A stretch of 64,000 nt of DNA from Lobosporangium transversale (GCF_002105155.1 NW_019029007.1:1-64000), one strand, 5' to 3'. Numbered from the stretch's first letter, positions 11,895 through 25,146 are shown. Notes: generated by a model from the letters alone, not told the origin. Program-made: numbers and translations.

Positions 11895-12039
11895 ATTAAA
11901 TAGACAGCGACTAGACTTTGAGTAAATTTTTTTTTTTTTTTTTTTTTACATAATTTCATGTCTGTTGTTGGTGTTGTTGTCATTGTTTCATATCAATCAA
12001 TCCAACGACGAATGTCATGAGGTATACATTCCTTTTTCT
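11895..12039. other. Short spacer with T tract
   Basis: About 20 T at 11926-11946 just after the stop codon of the hydratase gene, probably in its 3' untranslated region or terminator. Confidence 0.4.
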
Positions 12040-13492
12040 TGTAGTCTAATCGAGTCGAGATGATCAGAATCATATAGAATACCTTGACAATATCCTGTCT
12101 CTGGTATAATTCATACCCCATTTCTCTCACCATCAGCATCACCTCTTAATTATACACTTCATCTCCAATAACTTTGGTATATCGTGAATGAGTTGGAAAG
12201 TCGGTGAATATTACAGTGCCACCTCTCTTCAGGCCTTTTCATTGCTGTCATGTCATTATCTTGGCCAGGAATTTTATCAGAGGTATAAGATGTGGGATAG
12301 CATCAATCCCATGGCTCTTATGATAGTGATGGCTGGTGGCGGACATGCCTGCACATCTTGAGAAGAAAATGGAAGGACAGTTATTTGAATCTAACTGGAT
12401 CCACTGACAATAGATCGTACCGCTGACGACAATCACGGGGCTTTTATCAGTTTTAAGGCAAAGACGATGGCGTTTTTGTCTTGAAATGTGAAGGAGGAAA
12501 ACAAGGCAAGGAAATTTTATTGACAATCAGAGGTTGATGTCGATTTGAAGATGATTCCATAACACTGCTCTTGATATCCTAGCTTTAAAAATTCAAGGTA
12601 GGGCCGTTGCCACCGTTCGAAAAGCATACTATCACGATGGTTTATAATTGCAGTTGCCGTGTTGTAGTAACTATTGTAGTCTTCTTGTTTCGCTTTGTGT
12701 TAACTCTATAGTCTGATCCCTGCCGAGATGTCATTTAACCAATGCCTTGTCATCCCAGCCATAAATTCTAGTTCTATGATGTTTCTTGACAATTACTTAC
12801 TACTTGCACGAGTTGTATTCAATCAGTAATGGAATTGCATCAAAGCCTGGAAGCACATGGTGCTCACACTTTTGATTGACTCGAGATCGGAACAATATCG
12901 ATGTAGTGTTATGCTAATCCATTCCAACAGCTGACTTTGATAGGCTGTTTCGCCGAACTAAACACATCCCCATGGTCGTTCTTCTTCCTACTTCTGATTG
13001 TCGCTAATTGTTTGTTGTTGATATTGATCTGGGCCTTGTGCAAATTCTACAACACATGATATTATGATAGTGATCAGACTTGACCTTTTCCGTAGCTATC
13101 GATGACTGTTACTAATGAATAGACTGAATAAACGCGTTTTTATTTCAAAAAGCAATCGAATAAACATTCAGACAGCAAAAGATTTTCGCGACACCGATAA
13201 TGATGGTTAGAGTAAGGAGGAGTGAATGAGGGTCTGAAGTTGAGATATAACAGCGACAACAGTAATGTAGACGAAGATCATTGTAATCCCAGAGACGAGC
13301 TGATACATTTTACGAAAATAGGAAAAAATAGGATAAGAAGGAGATAGAGGATGGAGATATGGGGGCCCAGAGAAGCAGGAGCGTGACATCCAGTAGTCTG
13401 GGAGTAATGATTTTATGATTGGGCGTAATGCTTTTTCCCAGGACGTGATCTGTGCGTTTAAAGTATGTAAATAAGGAAGTTTTTTTAGACAT
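12040..13492 (-). CDS. Possible type II membrane enzyme, heavily broken
   Basis: Minus-strand coding signals appear in order but in shifting frames: MSKKTSLFTYFKRTDHVLGK with a following hydrophobic helix (LVSGITMIFVYITVVAVIS, 13.2-13.5 kb); VSCWNGLA and KCEHHVLPGFDAIPLLIEYN around 12.8-12.93 kb; YNTATAIINHRDSMLFERWQ near 12.63 kb; and KRGGTVIFTDFPTHSRYTKV near 12.2 kb. A short tail plus one transmembrane helix and then a lumenal domain would fit a Golgi glycosyltransferase. The SCWNG motif recalls GT69 (Cap59-type) enzymes, but the rest does not match well enough for me to assign a family. Stops interrupt every frame, so it may be a pseudogene. Confidence 0.3.
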
Positions 13493-14252
13493 GGAAGAGC
13501 ATCATTACCGTCAAGGATAGCGCATGACTACGTGTCTGCACATATTCTTTGATTATTTGTATTGCATTTTCTAATAACATGTTTATGCATGCTTCGCATA
13601 GCGTTCCTTTTATTATACCGTTGTAATAATCCAAGAGTCATGCTTTCCTCTCCTCTCTCTCTCCTTTCCTTTCCCGCCCCTTCTCTTCCTCTCCTCTCTC
13701 TTGTCTCTTGACCCTGCCTGGGTCACATTGAATTTGTTCGATATCAACTAAGTCTTTTTTTTTTTTTTTTTTTTTTTTTTTTGTTTCATTTACATTGAGC
13801 ATCATAGACACAAGCAATTCAATTGACATTACACATTACACATCTCACATCCTGTTCAAAGTGTGCATTTTTTTCTTTTTTCTTCCTCCCCTTTTTGTCC
13901 CATCATCATCGGCTGTTTCGATATCAGTTGTTCTGCTATCTACTCAGCCTCAAGGTGGGGTCAGAGAGTGAGAGGGAGCTGTTCTTTAGTTCTTCGTATG
14001 TGTGCCAAAAAGGGTAGTCTTCACACAATATAAAAGCTCATTCCATTTCTCTTTCGCACTCTTTTTCTCTTACTGTTCGCCATAGCCCACTCATACGTAC
14101 CCTATTCACTGACATATTCTCTCTGTTTTATCCCATACTTTGCTTCCAGAAGGCCTTTAACAGCTCATTGGGCCCATTAGTCATCTATTTTTCCTTTTTC
14201 TTCAGTGCAAACAATCCAGCCAGGCTGCTCAAACAGTCGCACGAGTATCGAC
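13493..14252. other. Intergenic region, pyrimidine-rich
   Basis: Contains a TC-rich stretch (13640-13710), a T run of about 26 (13757-13782) and a C/T-rich leader before the next gene. No coding content supported. Confidence 0.4.
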
Positions 14253-16127
14253 ATGAGGCAGGTTTACAGTCTTCCACCGCCACTAGACGTCCACCACGTA
14301 CTGCGCCCAACCCATTACATCCAGTCCTTCATTTTCCCATATCTCTCATCAGCACCAACAGCACCAGCACCAGCATCAACAACAGCCCTTTAAATCATTG
14401 CATTCTCAACTACCACAGCTTCCTCAGCAGTTTCAGTATCAACACCAGCCTTCACCCTCAACTCGGATTTTGCATTATGGGCTCCTTGGGCGCAAGCACT
14501 CTCAATTCGGGGATACGTAGTCACCCTGGTAACACAGGCGTAAAAACAGCTGTGGCCCGTTCTTCATCCGCAGTCATTGCCAAGCCTGACAGGAATGATC
14601 ACAAGGTCGTTGACCCAAGACACGAGAATACACTTGCTATCAGTAGTACTCATGTCAGTAGCCGCAACAATAACAGCAACAACGCATTGCTGGTAATAGT
14701 ACAGGCTATAGCTCAGATATCTTTAGCAATAGCACTGGGAATAGCAGCAGCGACAGCAGCAATAGCATCGGCACCATCAAGTCAACGCTCACTAAGGCTC
14801 TCAAGGATGACCACATGGTCGACACGAACTCGGAGCCCGTTCAGCCATATTTAGTAGACTTTGGAGACGGATCTATAACCGCTATGACTTGCAGTACTGG
14901 TAGTGCAAGTAGTGCCAGCAGCACCACCGGGATAATAACAGTGGCAGTAATAGCCTCAGTAGCGACAGTAGCCCCAGTAAACGAGGCTTCTCCAAGAAGG
15001 CCACGCCATTTACGACACCACAACTTCTAGGTGATTTCAAGACACCAGTACCCCAAGGACACTTTCTTCGCAGAATATGCCTCAGGACCCTTCGCTGAGC
15101 ATGCTCGATGACCTTTTCAAGCCCTCGCTTGATTCCCTTTCTATGCCACCGACGCGACCGATAGAAAGATCAATCTCATCGTCTCGTGACAAGCAATCAT
15201 CACAACAACAACAGTCGATATCAGCTTCACAGCAGCCACCGCTACCATCACAGCTATCGTCACTGCCGCAGCAACAGCAGCAGCAGCAGCAATTACAACA
15301 AAAACAGCAAATGCAAGTACAACAGACGATGAAGCAAGCGACGAGACAGGCACAGCAATATCACGATAGTTCTACAGACTTTTTCAAGTCTTTAGAGAGT
15401 ACACTACCAAGTTCGCCATCTCATCGTTCATCATCGCGCTCTCCTGCCTCTTTGTCCTCTTCATCATCAGCATCCTCAACGTTAGCGCAGCTACCAGCAT
15501 TTCCAACCGTCTCAACCGATTACTCTGTATTTGCGCGCACAGGTTCATTCGCTAGAATCACACCGCCCCGCAGCACGTCTCAGGGCGGTGCAAAGAGTGC
15601 CGTGCCAAGTTCAGACCCATCACCTGAATCGGTAGCATCCCCTGCAACATCCATGATCACTCCTTTAGGGTTGCATGGGACAGTAGGGGGTGGAATATCC
15701 CCACATCGTCATCATCCCCATCATCGTCGCCTGCTTCAGTGGCGTCGCCAACGTCTCCTTCTTTGCAAAGAACTTTGCCTGAGGATTTGCAGTCATCGTT
15801 GCCACATTCATCGTCAGGATCGCCTGCTAATCGAGTTTCTATGTCTCCTTCATCCTCAATGAACATGTTTCCTAAAATCGAATTTGCTCCGACTCTAGGA
15901 CCAGAGGAATTGAAGGTGAAGACTCCTGTCAGGGCTCTGAATGCTCAATGTCCTGCACCGCTAGTAAAACGGGGGCAGTCCGAAAAGATTGAGTCTACAA
16001 CACCAGCCTCAATGCCAGCCCCAGCGCCGACACCACCCCAAAGACAGTCTTTACGACAACAGCAACAACATCAACAACAGCAACAACATCAACAACATCA
16101 ACAACATCACAACAGCAACAACAGCAA

Positions 16128-16164
<37 letters not shown>

Positions 16165-16173
16165 GTCATCAAG

Positions 16174-16237
<64 letters not shown>

Positions 16238-17725
16238 AAAACAAGAGCAATTACAACAGCAACGACAGCAACAACAAAATAATCAGCCTAAAGCTCATTC
16301 AAGTTCTTCTTCCCCTTCCACCTGTATTTCTCGGCAACAAGAACTTCATTATATGCCGGAGCCGCTGACATCTGTACTAGACACTGAAGCTTTGGAGCCT
16401 CGGACACACAGTGACACTCTGTCATCTTTAATGCAACCGAACCAGCCCATACTGTCGATGTGGCAAGATAGTGATGAGTGTTTTTATCGACAACCGTCAA
16501 AACTGGCTGTTGCTGCCACTTCTTTTGCATCTCAGAAGCCAGTACCAGGTACAACTAAAGATGCTATCCCACCTAAATCACCACAAAATCCGCAACCTCC
16601 ACAATCACAGGCGAAGCCACAATTACAGCCTAGAGCGCAACTTCCATCACAATCAAAGGCTCAACCTGACCTGACAGAGCCGACACAGCGACCGAGTGAA
16701 ATGAAGGCGGGAAAACAACCGTCTTTGTCATTATCACCCAAGGAAGATCGACAAGAAAAACTTGGTCAAGATGTATTGCTCGCCTCACCATCTGCGTCAG
16801 CAAGCATCGCGTCTCCATCCATATCAATATCCAGCTATCCACCTCCACCGCCATCAATTCTCTACAGCGACGATCAAATCACAGTTAGTTCTCTGCATCT
16901 CACTATTCATGCATTTTATTTCCCCCTCAATACACCTGTAACAATCCCATTGTTATCAATCACAGACGTTGAGACTCTTCCATCCGAAGTAGGCGGAGGA
17001 AGCTCGAGTGGGGGTATGGGAGGATGGTTCAAGTACAAGAACTGGAGCAAGACAGCGTTGACCGATATTTGGTGGGCTAGTGACCCTCATCGAAGCGCCA
17101 CTGGGCGCTTTTGTCTGCTGTATTGCTGTACCACTTTCTAAATCTGGCAGTAAGGATAGTTCCTCGCCATCAGTTCATGTTGTTGTACGAGTCAAGGATG
17201 AGTGGCTGCGAAAGGGTTTTGGTGTGCAGCATGAACATGGTGTTAAAGTCCTGCAAGAGGCGTGGAAGAATGTTAAAGACAATGAGGTAGGGTTGCGGTC
17301 ATTGCGGCCTACTATATCTGGAGCAACAACTGCCTCAACCCCAGGTATGGGTGACGACGATGACTTTGTCATTGACCAAAATCCAGTGGGTGAGACCACT
17401 AATGGGCCGAGAAGCGACGGTGGCTTAACTATCAGAATACATGGAACGCGTACCCTTACGCTGATGCTCGCCACAATATATAGCACAGCAGCAACGACGG
17501 GTGGCCGGAAGTCTCTCCAATATCGGAAGCATAGGTAGCATCGCTGCCATGGCCGGAATCAGTGCAGGAGGTTTGATTCCGACATCCAAGACTGCCCGGT
17601 ATTACCAATCACAAAAAGCACGAGCTGGCACTACTATAAACGGTGTTGTCCTTGGCGAAGATGAAAGCTGCGGAGATGAGCCCTTATTTATAGACAATGA
17701 CTTGAATGTTTATGAGGAAATTTGA
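14253..17725 (+). CDS. Large Q/S-rich protein with conserved C-terminal domain, unrecognised
   Basis: Coding sequence runs through at least seven frame segments. The start is uncertain; an ATG at 14253 is used. The first two thirds are low complexity, with poly-Gln, Ser/Asn and Pro runs broken by short ordered pieces such as LLGDFKTPVPQGHFLRR and SMLDDLFKPSLDSLSMPP. The last third is ordered: QITVSSLHLTIHAFYFPL, PVTIPLLSITDVETLPSE, YKNWSKTALTDIWWASDPHR, VHVVVRVKDEWLRKGFGV and VKVLQEAWKNVKDNE. This alternation of strands ending in one helix suggests a PH-like fold, but that is inference only. The tail reads GSLSNIGSIGSIAAMAGIS and stops at 17723-17725. I do not recognise the family. Single-base breaks occur near 14390, 14690, 15030, 15680, 16110, 17100 and 17470. 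Confidence 0.6.
15266..15350 (+). repeat. CAG/CAA (polyglutamine) run
   Basis: Triplet run coding for about ten uninterrupted glutamines and further Q-rich residues within the Q/S-rich protein. Confidence 0.8.
16056..16282 (+). repeat. Long CAACAG/CAACAT microsatellite
   Basis: About 225 bp of near-perfect (caacag)n with caacat variants. In the Gln frame this would encode some 70 Q and H residues. A frame change at about 16107 turns the read into Asn/Ser instead. Copy number is likely polymorphic. Confidence 0.88.
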
Positions 17726-18676
17726 GAACAAGCTGCCTTTTCAATTTCTTTTTTTTTTCTTTTTCTTTTTATTACGTTTTTTTTGTGTAGTGTAGTATAC
17801 AGTGTTCTTTGTTTTTGTAAATAAATACTTGTTTTTTACTTTTAATTCAAAAAGAGCTATGCACACAGAGGTTTGAGCCAGGTAACTTTTAGTTGATACC
17901 AAAAATTTCGCAAAGAACAAGTATCCAGGACGCGCCAGTTTTGAGTTCGCAGGGACGACCTACACGACAGTAGTACGCAGGAAGGCTCTTGTAAATAATT
18001 AGATGGATTGCGGCTCCTTTGATACTGTTGTGTATCGTCCCCTTTTAGCTGACTTATATCACCTTCACAGTTCTCTTCGCTTTCATGATCTGGAGCTATT
18101 ATCGGCAATGAAACGGCTTTTTAGGGGATCGTTCTCGCGATTATGTCATCACGAAGCTCAACTGGAATCTCTTAAAGAGTCTACTTTCTAGGAAACCTCA
18201 ATGATACGATGAAGGCAAAGATTATTATAGTATGAAGGAATACATGTTTTTACATTCAAATTAAAGTTCTTTTTGATTGGATAGAATACTTTGCTTTTAT
18301 AATTTTGATATTTCATCAAAATTAGAGAGACATGGCTTTACACAAAAGTAGCTTGGGTGATACCACCCGATTGGCATTTTTGCTGGGTGGGATGTTTGGT
18401 GGTCCAGATCATTTAGATAAATACACCGGAAATTTTAATCTTTGGCCAATTTGGGGAGTAAAATTGCTGACAAACACATACTTTTAGCCAAAAGAAATTT
18501 AAAATATCTGCTGAAATATGCAAGAGCAACCTTCATTGGATCCACATTGTCTTCAAACGATTGTCACAACGGTGGACACACCCGAGGTTTTGAGGGGTCC
18601 TTTAGTGGAGGTGAAAGGAGTGAAAGTGTATATATTTAATGTAATCATTGTAACGTTATTTTATTACTTCTTTTAT
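17726..18676. other. Intergenic region between convergent genes
   Basis: T-rich 3' flank of the Q/S-rich gene (17745-17785), then sequence with short open frames but no recognisable domain. The two flanking genes converge here. Confidence 0.45.
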
Positions 18677-21387
18677 CTACATAAACAAGTCTTCACGCTC
18701 CTTGAATAACTTGAGAGTTTCTGGTATTGTCATCTCACCTATCGTTCTCCTTCTCTCGTCCGTACATTCACTGTGCACCGCTCCTTCTCTTTCTCACCAA
18801 TCACTAAAATAAAGTTATATTGAGCTACTTGTGCATCTCGGACCATTTTGTTGAGTGTTCCTCCTGATTGATCAATATCCACAAAGTAGTGCTTGTCATC
18901 CATCGCAACAACGGGATCTTTTCCAGTTTCTAACTGCTTGCCTATAGCATACTTTGATGTATTACTTGGCGTTCGTCCTGCTTTCGCCAGGGTCTCTTTG
19001 ACATAGGCGGCATATCCTATTAATGATTCGCCATGGTTTGTTGTGCTTTCACTTTTTTCACCATTGTAACCTTCATCACTACTGTTACTGTTCCCTGTTC
19101 TGCAGCTTTGCCTCCAAACACTGGCACAACCATGGCCTGCCTTGGTGAGATCCAGAATGGCCACCTGCCACCTGTATGCTCAATCAAAATCGCCATCATT
19201 CTCTCCACGCTTCCTAACACTGCACGATGTACAATCACAGGAGTCTGCTTCTCACCCTTTTGATCCTGAAATACCAATCCAAATCTCTGTGGCAACTGGA
19301 AGTCCAATTGAATCGTAGCAGTCTGATGCCGTCGACCGAGCGCATCTTTGACCAGAATATCAATCTTGGGTCCATAAAACGCACCATCGCCTTCATTAAC
19401 AGACCAGGAGAGCCCCGATTGGTCCAATGCCTGACGGAGTGAGTCTTCTGCGGCATTCCAGTCTTCAGTCGTGCCCATATAGTTGGTGAGCGGCGTGTTC
19501 GACAGTGCAAGTTCATAGGATGGGAAACGGAAGTTCTGTATACAGTATCAACAAAGGATAGCGTTGAACGGATCTCTTGGAAGATTTGATCGCGAGTACA
19601 AAAGATATGGGCGTCATCTTGATGAAAACGTCGAACACGGGTCAATCCGTCAAAGAGCCTATGGCCTCATTTCTAGATCGTGGCAATGGATACAGACGAA
19701 GGAAGAGCAGTGTTAGAACATAATAAAACATAAGACCAAAAATATGAGGAGGACTTTAAAGCTAATGATAGCAGCATACCTGTGAAGAGCACTAAAGTCA
19801 GCATAGCGAATAGGTAAATCCTTATATGATCGGTTCGACATATCAAAAATCAAACAATGACCAGGACAATTCATTGGCTTGAGTCCAAATACTTCATATG
19901 CTCTTCTGCTAATTCTGAATTTCCAGTATGGTGATGTCCATGACTACATCCACGCTGGACCTGAAACATATCGTCCTTGTAGTTCTGCCAATGTCCCGAA
20001 GTCTCCCACAGCTCCTTCTTGTACATCAATGGGGTCATCACTTCTTCGAAGCCATATTTGCGATATTGCTGTCTCATAAACCGCATCAGCTTCTCTACAA
20101 TCCTAGTTCCATGTGGCAACATGAACGCAGATCCTGGACTTGTTGGATGTGTTGCAAATAGCCCCTGATTCTTGCCAAATAATACGGTGATCCCTCTTTT
20201 CAGCTTCAGTTTTCTGATAATGCCATTGTTTCAATTCTTTGGCACAGGAAATGCAATCCCATACATCCGAGTCAGTGTTTGGCGATTTTGGATCCCGATC
20301 CAATTCTGGCATAAAATAAGCATTCGAAGTCCTCAAGATCTCTATCGCCTGTAATTGTCCTGTATGTTGAACATGGGGACCTCTGCAAAGGTCAACAAAA
20401 GGTCCGCATTTGTAGAGCGTGATTTCGTTATCTGCAGGGATATTCTCAATAAAATGTTGCTTGAATTTGTTCTCTGGGAATAAATTGTAAGCAAATTCTT
20501 GTGAGACAGACAAGCGTTCAAATGGCAATCGCTGAGCAACAAATTGAAGCATCAGTTTTCTGGATATCGGCAAATTTCTTCTTTTGAGAATTGATGGGAA
20601 GGATAATTTGTTTCAACAATTCAGATATGGAATATTTGAAAGGTCCTGCCAGGCTTTGTCAACAGAAATTCATAAAAGAACCCCCCTGCTTGATAGAAGG
20701 GCCATCACATAAAAGAAGGCGTGGTCCATATTTAGCCTCAAGAGACATGCCAAGAACATGTGCAGATGAATGCCAGAATAGCGAAGTTAGGCGGTCGTTA
20801 TTCTCTTGGAAGGGAATTAATTCTAATTGACATGTTTCTTCCAATGGTCGGTCATATCCCAGTATGTGGTGCCATTTAGCTGTGCAACCAGTGTTCTTGG
20901 CCAATTTCCCAGAGATGCCTAAAAAAGTATTTGTGTCAATGACTTGCCCATATAACCTTGCCTTCACTTGTTCACTAAGTAGTTCCTAGATCCTAACCTT
21001 GAGCGATCTCCAGTGGTGTGGTAATCCTGCTGTGCCGATCTTTCTGATATTGTCAGGAAGCAGAATTTCAATTGCGGTAGGTTGAGATCCATCCCTGATA
21101 GCCTTCCTTCTCAGCTCTTCCTGCCTAACTTTCTCCTGAGTAAATGCCTGAGCACGCTTTTCGAACACTGTTGAAGCTGCATGCCAGAAGTAATAATAAA
21201 GCAAAAGTCAGACTAATGAGAGTTAGTGTTCTTTTCAATGCCTTATTTTTTTTTTTTACTTTTTATCAAGCCTACTAATATAGTGAGTCTTACAGAGTCG
21301 GAGCTGCCCTTTTCCAATTGCTGATCTAGTCTTGAGCACAGAGGGAACATTCCCAAGCTTTAGACTCCTCCATTGCAATGTAAACAT
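18677..21387 (-). CDS. Threonyl-tRNA synthetase (presequence-bearing)
   Basis: Class II synthetase charging tRNA-Thr. Exon 1 starts [20 protein letters not shown], a basic leader compatible with mitochondrial import, and ends at a GTAAG donor. A TGS domain follows ([36 protein letters not shown]), then the editing domain ([36 protein letters not shown]). The catalytic core has motif 1 ([19 protein letters not shown]), the zinc-site region [11 protein letters not shown], motif 2 ([17 protein letters not shown]) and motif 3 ([20 protein letters not shown]). The anticodon-binding domain ends [20 protein letters not shown], with tail [20 protein letters not shown]. All key elements are present, but the frame breaks near 18738, 19900, 20145, 20470 and in the C6 run at 20681-20686. 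With editing domain and leader it may serve mitochondria or both compartments. Confidence 0.92.
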
Positions 21388-22201
21388 GGCTAAATGAAAT
21401 TGTAAAAAGAGAATGTGTGAAGGACCTGGGCGTTTTTTTTTTTTTTTTTTTTTTTTTTATCGGAGGGATTATTTACCTCAATTTCAGCAGTCATGTCCGA
21501 TGCTGGTTTTAACGACAACAATGCATGGGGAGTATATTGATGGGAACAACTATGACACTATATCTACAGGTTGCCAGTGGTGTCCTTAAACAAATATACT
21601 CAACCCACCAGTAGTAAACATGAATCCATGTTACGCGACTTAATATTCATTTCACGATGTCGGGGATCATACCTTGGGTAGCAGACAGGCAAGTTCACCT
21701 CTCGGTTGGATCCAAATGATACCATACCCGAAATACTTTACCCAAGGAAACAGTAGTATAGACATTATAAGGAAATGCAACAGCAATGACAATAACAGAG
21801 TAACAGCAACGACAATACTTTGATTGCATAAAAGAATGCAGGATTGATAAATAAATATACCCCTGGCAGTTCACCTGCCTCTTTTCTTCATTTTTTTTTT
21901 TTTCTATTACCATTCTTTGCTCGGGTTCGCATAGAGACCGAAAACCAGTCGATGGCATTATATGAACAATATAGAAAGAAAGAGGCAGAGGTCAGCAGCC
22001 CAAGGGAAGGGGGATAGGCCTATTTTTTTTTTTTTTTTTTTTTCAATGACTTGAGTGTGTTTCATTTGGACGATATTTTTGGTGAGTAGAGCAAAATTTG
22101 TAGGATGTCGCAAGGCTGTCGACGTTAAGGCTTGCCTGGTTGTTTCATAGAAGCTAAGAGAGCGAGCTTATGTGTCGTTGTCTTATCTTTCCTTAATGCG
22201 A
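21388..22201. other. Intergenic, T tracts
   Basis: Contains T tracts at about 21437-21459 and 22022-22043 and AT-rich sequence. No coding content supported. Confidence 0.4.
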
Positions 22202-23704
22202 TCAAGCCGAGAGATCAATCCCTGCTGCCACGGCGGCTCCTTGAATAATCTCCGCCAATCCCCCTACTGACGAAATGCCTGGACTTCTAGAGCGACTCCT
22301 ACTCTTGCGTCTCTTGGAGTCGCGCTCGTACGATCGATCGCTATAGCCGCCTCGACTGCGATCATCATGTCGGCGCTTATCAATCCGGTCTCTATCACCA
22401 TGTCCTCCATAACCACGCCCATCCCGATAATCACCTCCACGAGAACGTTCCCGTTCCCTCTCATGACGATTGTCTCTTCCTGAAGAAGTCTGATTCTGAT
22501 AGGTGCTCCAATACGCTACCACCCAAGCCTCCTCCTAAATATGAATAAAGTTAAAAAACAATAGACAGTGGTCTGTTAGCGATAAGGTATAAGGGCAGAA
22601 TGTGTCCGGATAAACGATTAAAATTACTTACCAAGGCGTTTGGGTCTCCATCCTTTTACTGTCCTACCGCGCTCTACATCAACGACAATACGGCGTCCGA
22701 GGATTTTGATACCATCTGCATCCTTGTTGCTGCCTTCATGTCCTTTTCACGCTCAAATTTCAATAAATGCATATCCCTCGACTTCCCTTCCTTGTCTCTC
22801 ACAACTCTAATCTGTGGGTGAAAGAGCAATTCGTATAAATATAAAGCTGTTACATGCTAAATAACATGTATCATAAATACTTTTCAAATGTACACATTCA
22901 CCTGTATAAACATTGATTACTCAAACGTAATACGACTTACATTTTCAATATTCCCATACATCGAAAACTCTCTTCTAAGATCCTTTCTGTGCAGTCATAG
23001 CTCTACCCGTTCATTAATGTGTTCCAAAGAAAAAGAAATTCACAGTTAGTACTAAACACCAAACACGACCAATTATTGAAAGCAGAGCTCGTCAGTGGTC
23101 ATACAAGCCGGGAGATATGTAATCTTGTAGGGATCACCAACAACCAGTTCGTCCTTATTTGGATCCCCTATAACAAATTATAGATTGAAATGTTAAAATT
23201 TCTGAGGGTAAAAATGAAAAAAGCGTAAAAAAGATGCATATTCTCGACAACGAGGTTTATCCTCACATGATTCTAATCCTTTCTTGAGTGCCTCTTGTGC
23301 CTTTCTTTCGCGCTCTTCTATCTATTTAAGCAGGGCCAAAGGTCTTGTTATTAGCTGCATTTTTTAAGATGTCCCTGACAGGATAAATGTCACTTGACAT
23401 GCAAAGAATATAGGATATCTCGATTGTGCCGGTCTTTCTAGTTATGATATAGCACAAGTACCTTCTTCTTCTTCTGCTCTGCAATACTCAGTGTTGGAAC
23501 ATAATTTGTATCATGGTCTTTGCAATGCTCTAGGTATTGTGCTATGCCCATCAACCGTGACTCATTTTTCTTGCCCGGTTCACGATCAAGTGGCTTTGCA
23601 TAGGGCAGTGGTGGGCGAGGTGCAAAGAGACGTAATAGATATGGTGGTAAAGCTGCTGTGCCCACACGGCCTTCAGGATCCTGGTTTCCTTGACGACGAT
23701 TCAT
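22202..23704 (-). CDS. U1 small nuclear ribonucleoprotein 70 kDa (U1-70K)
   Basis: Core protein of the U1 snRNP that binds U1 stem-loop I and helps define 5' splice sites. Inferred exons are 23704-23462, 23321-23267, 23167-23105, 23002-22941, 22811-22632 and 22534-22202. The N-terminal U1-70K signature is clear ([20 protein letters not shown], then GIAQYLEH). The helix before the RRM reads [18 protein letters not shown]. The RRM is spread over three exons: [45 protein letters not shown], and the diagnostic [22 protein letters not shown]-terminal RGG/RS/RD-rich tail ends [11 protein letters not shown]. Several missing bases break the frame (for example GAAAGG for GAAAAG in exon 4 and near 22780 in the RRM). 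Confidence 0.92.
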
Positions 23705-23969
23705 TCTTGCCTGATATTCTTCTATACCTTTGCTTTAAAGCGAGTCAAAGATCGATAAAACAAAACTATCCAAGAATTGAGCTGAGAGTGTCTTGCGATT
23801 CCTCGTCCTTTATGCTAATGTCGCTTGATTATACTCCTGTGTCCTCCTGGGGGCCCTCCGTCTGTGAATATCGATATACTGGGAGTAATATGGAAATGCA
23901 GTAAATACTAACAGGACAATGGCAAAAAGATGCAGCAGATGAAAGATCAGATCTGATTTTCCTGCCACG

Positions 23970-24800
23970 GGTCATCAAATTAGAGCACAATGTTGCCTAA
24001 TGACGTCACACTGCCAAGATTTTTTTTTTGTAGTAGGTTTACGGCCAGGAGCAGATAAGTATCCACGACATGCGTGTGCCGAATGGCGCTACAATTACCG
24101 TTTGGGGCAGTGGCGCACAGTGCGGATATAATCACCACATCGATTAACAATCAAACTGTGCATACTGCAGCCAACCACAACGAAGAACGCGTAAACTATG
24201 GACAAGCAATAAAATCTTATTTTGCCCTCTGCTTTCCCTAATTATACTCACCATCCGCTTTCTCACCTCATAGCCCTTTACCTCTTCGTTACATATGATA
24301 TGTGTGTGTTGACCGATGTGAAGCACCTTCTGCACCTCGTAAGCTATTAATGATTCGATTTCGGTAGAAATACGCTCCTCAGAGGCCCTTATTCGAAAAC
24401 ATGTATATTTCTTTAATACATAAGTCGAAAGCGATATGTTAAAGCTACTGGACGCTAAAAATTGCGCAATATTTCATTCCAACTTTTCTAGGTTGCTAAT
24501 CACTTGTCTTGCGCGTTCCTGATCTCTGAGGGCCAACTGCTCAATAACAAGCTGATATTCCTGGATTTGCTTTATGATAGGGTTCCACGACATATTAGAA
24601 TGGCCTTTCGGACCTTCTTCGTTACGTGCTTTACAGGACCAAGGTTGTACGCGTCTCTGCCTCCCTTCACCTTTAAATCAATACATTTTTTGTGAACTGT
24701 TTATGGCACTCACGCTCAAAATGATCCCCTACTTGCATACCATTTGTCCAAAATCACTTTGTCAAGTACGAATATTTAGGTAGTGATAGTTAAATTAATG
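23970..24800 (-). CDS. Small unrecognised protein with coiled-coil exon
   Basis: Two adjacent minus-strand pieces look coding. The first (about 24597-24481) starts MSWNPIIKQIQEYQLVIEQL and continues LALRDQERARQVISNLEKLE, an amphipathic helix. The second (about 24390-24252) reads ASEERISTEIESLIAYEVQK, then VLHIGQHTHIICNEEVKGYE, with a GTGAGT donor after KRM. I do not recognise the family and cannot place the ends; the span given is approximate. Confidence 0.3.
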
Positions 24801-25146
24801 AAAGGTACTTTCCTCAAAAGGTAAGTAAGGCTGTATAAGGAATTTGAGGGATGCCATGCTTTATCTTCTGGCTCGATATGCACACTGACTTTGTATTGTC
24901 CTAGCTAGCAGGGTTCTCTCTTCTCTGAAATGAGCAAGACTGTAAGGAGCCTTCGCGTCAAAACATACTGTATCTTGGTGCATGTTGCGTGTGGGTACAG
25001 GTATCCAGCATTTATACAATGACTTATACCCAGCGTACGGTTTCCGCATATTAACTTCGCGTTGTCCTTGAGTGCGTTTGCTAACCATTACGCAATCATA
25101 GATAACAACATTTCATAGATTATCATGACTAAGTACATACATTCCT

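Noticed and set aside
14815-15030. Separate small gene suggested by an ATG at 14815
   Set aside because: Composition and order show it continues the Q/S-rich protein after a frame break.
15989-16282. Asn/Thr/Ala repeat open frame
   Set aside because: Shadow frame of the polyglutamine repeat.
18340-18410. Hairpin around ccacccgat...tgggtggga
   Set aside because: Short imperfect stem with no conserved context; could be chance.
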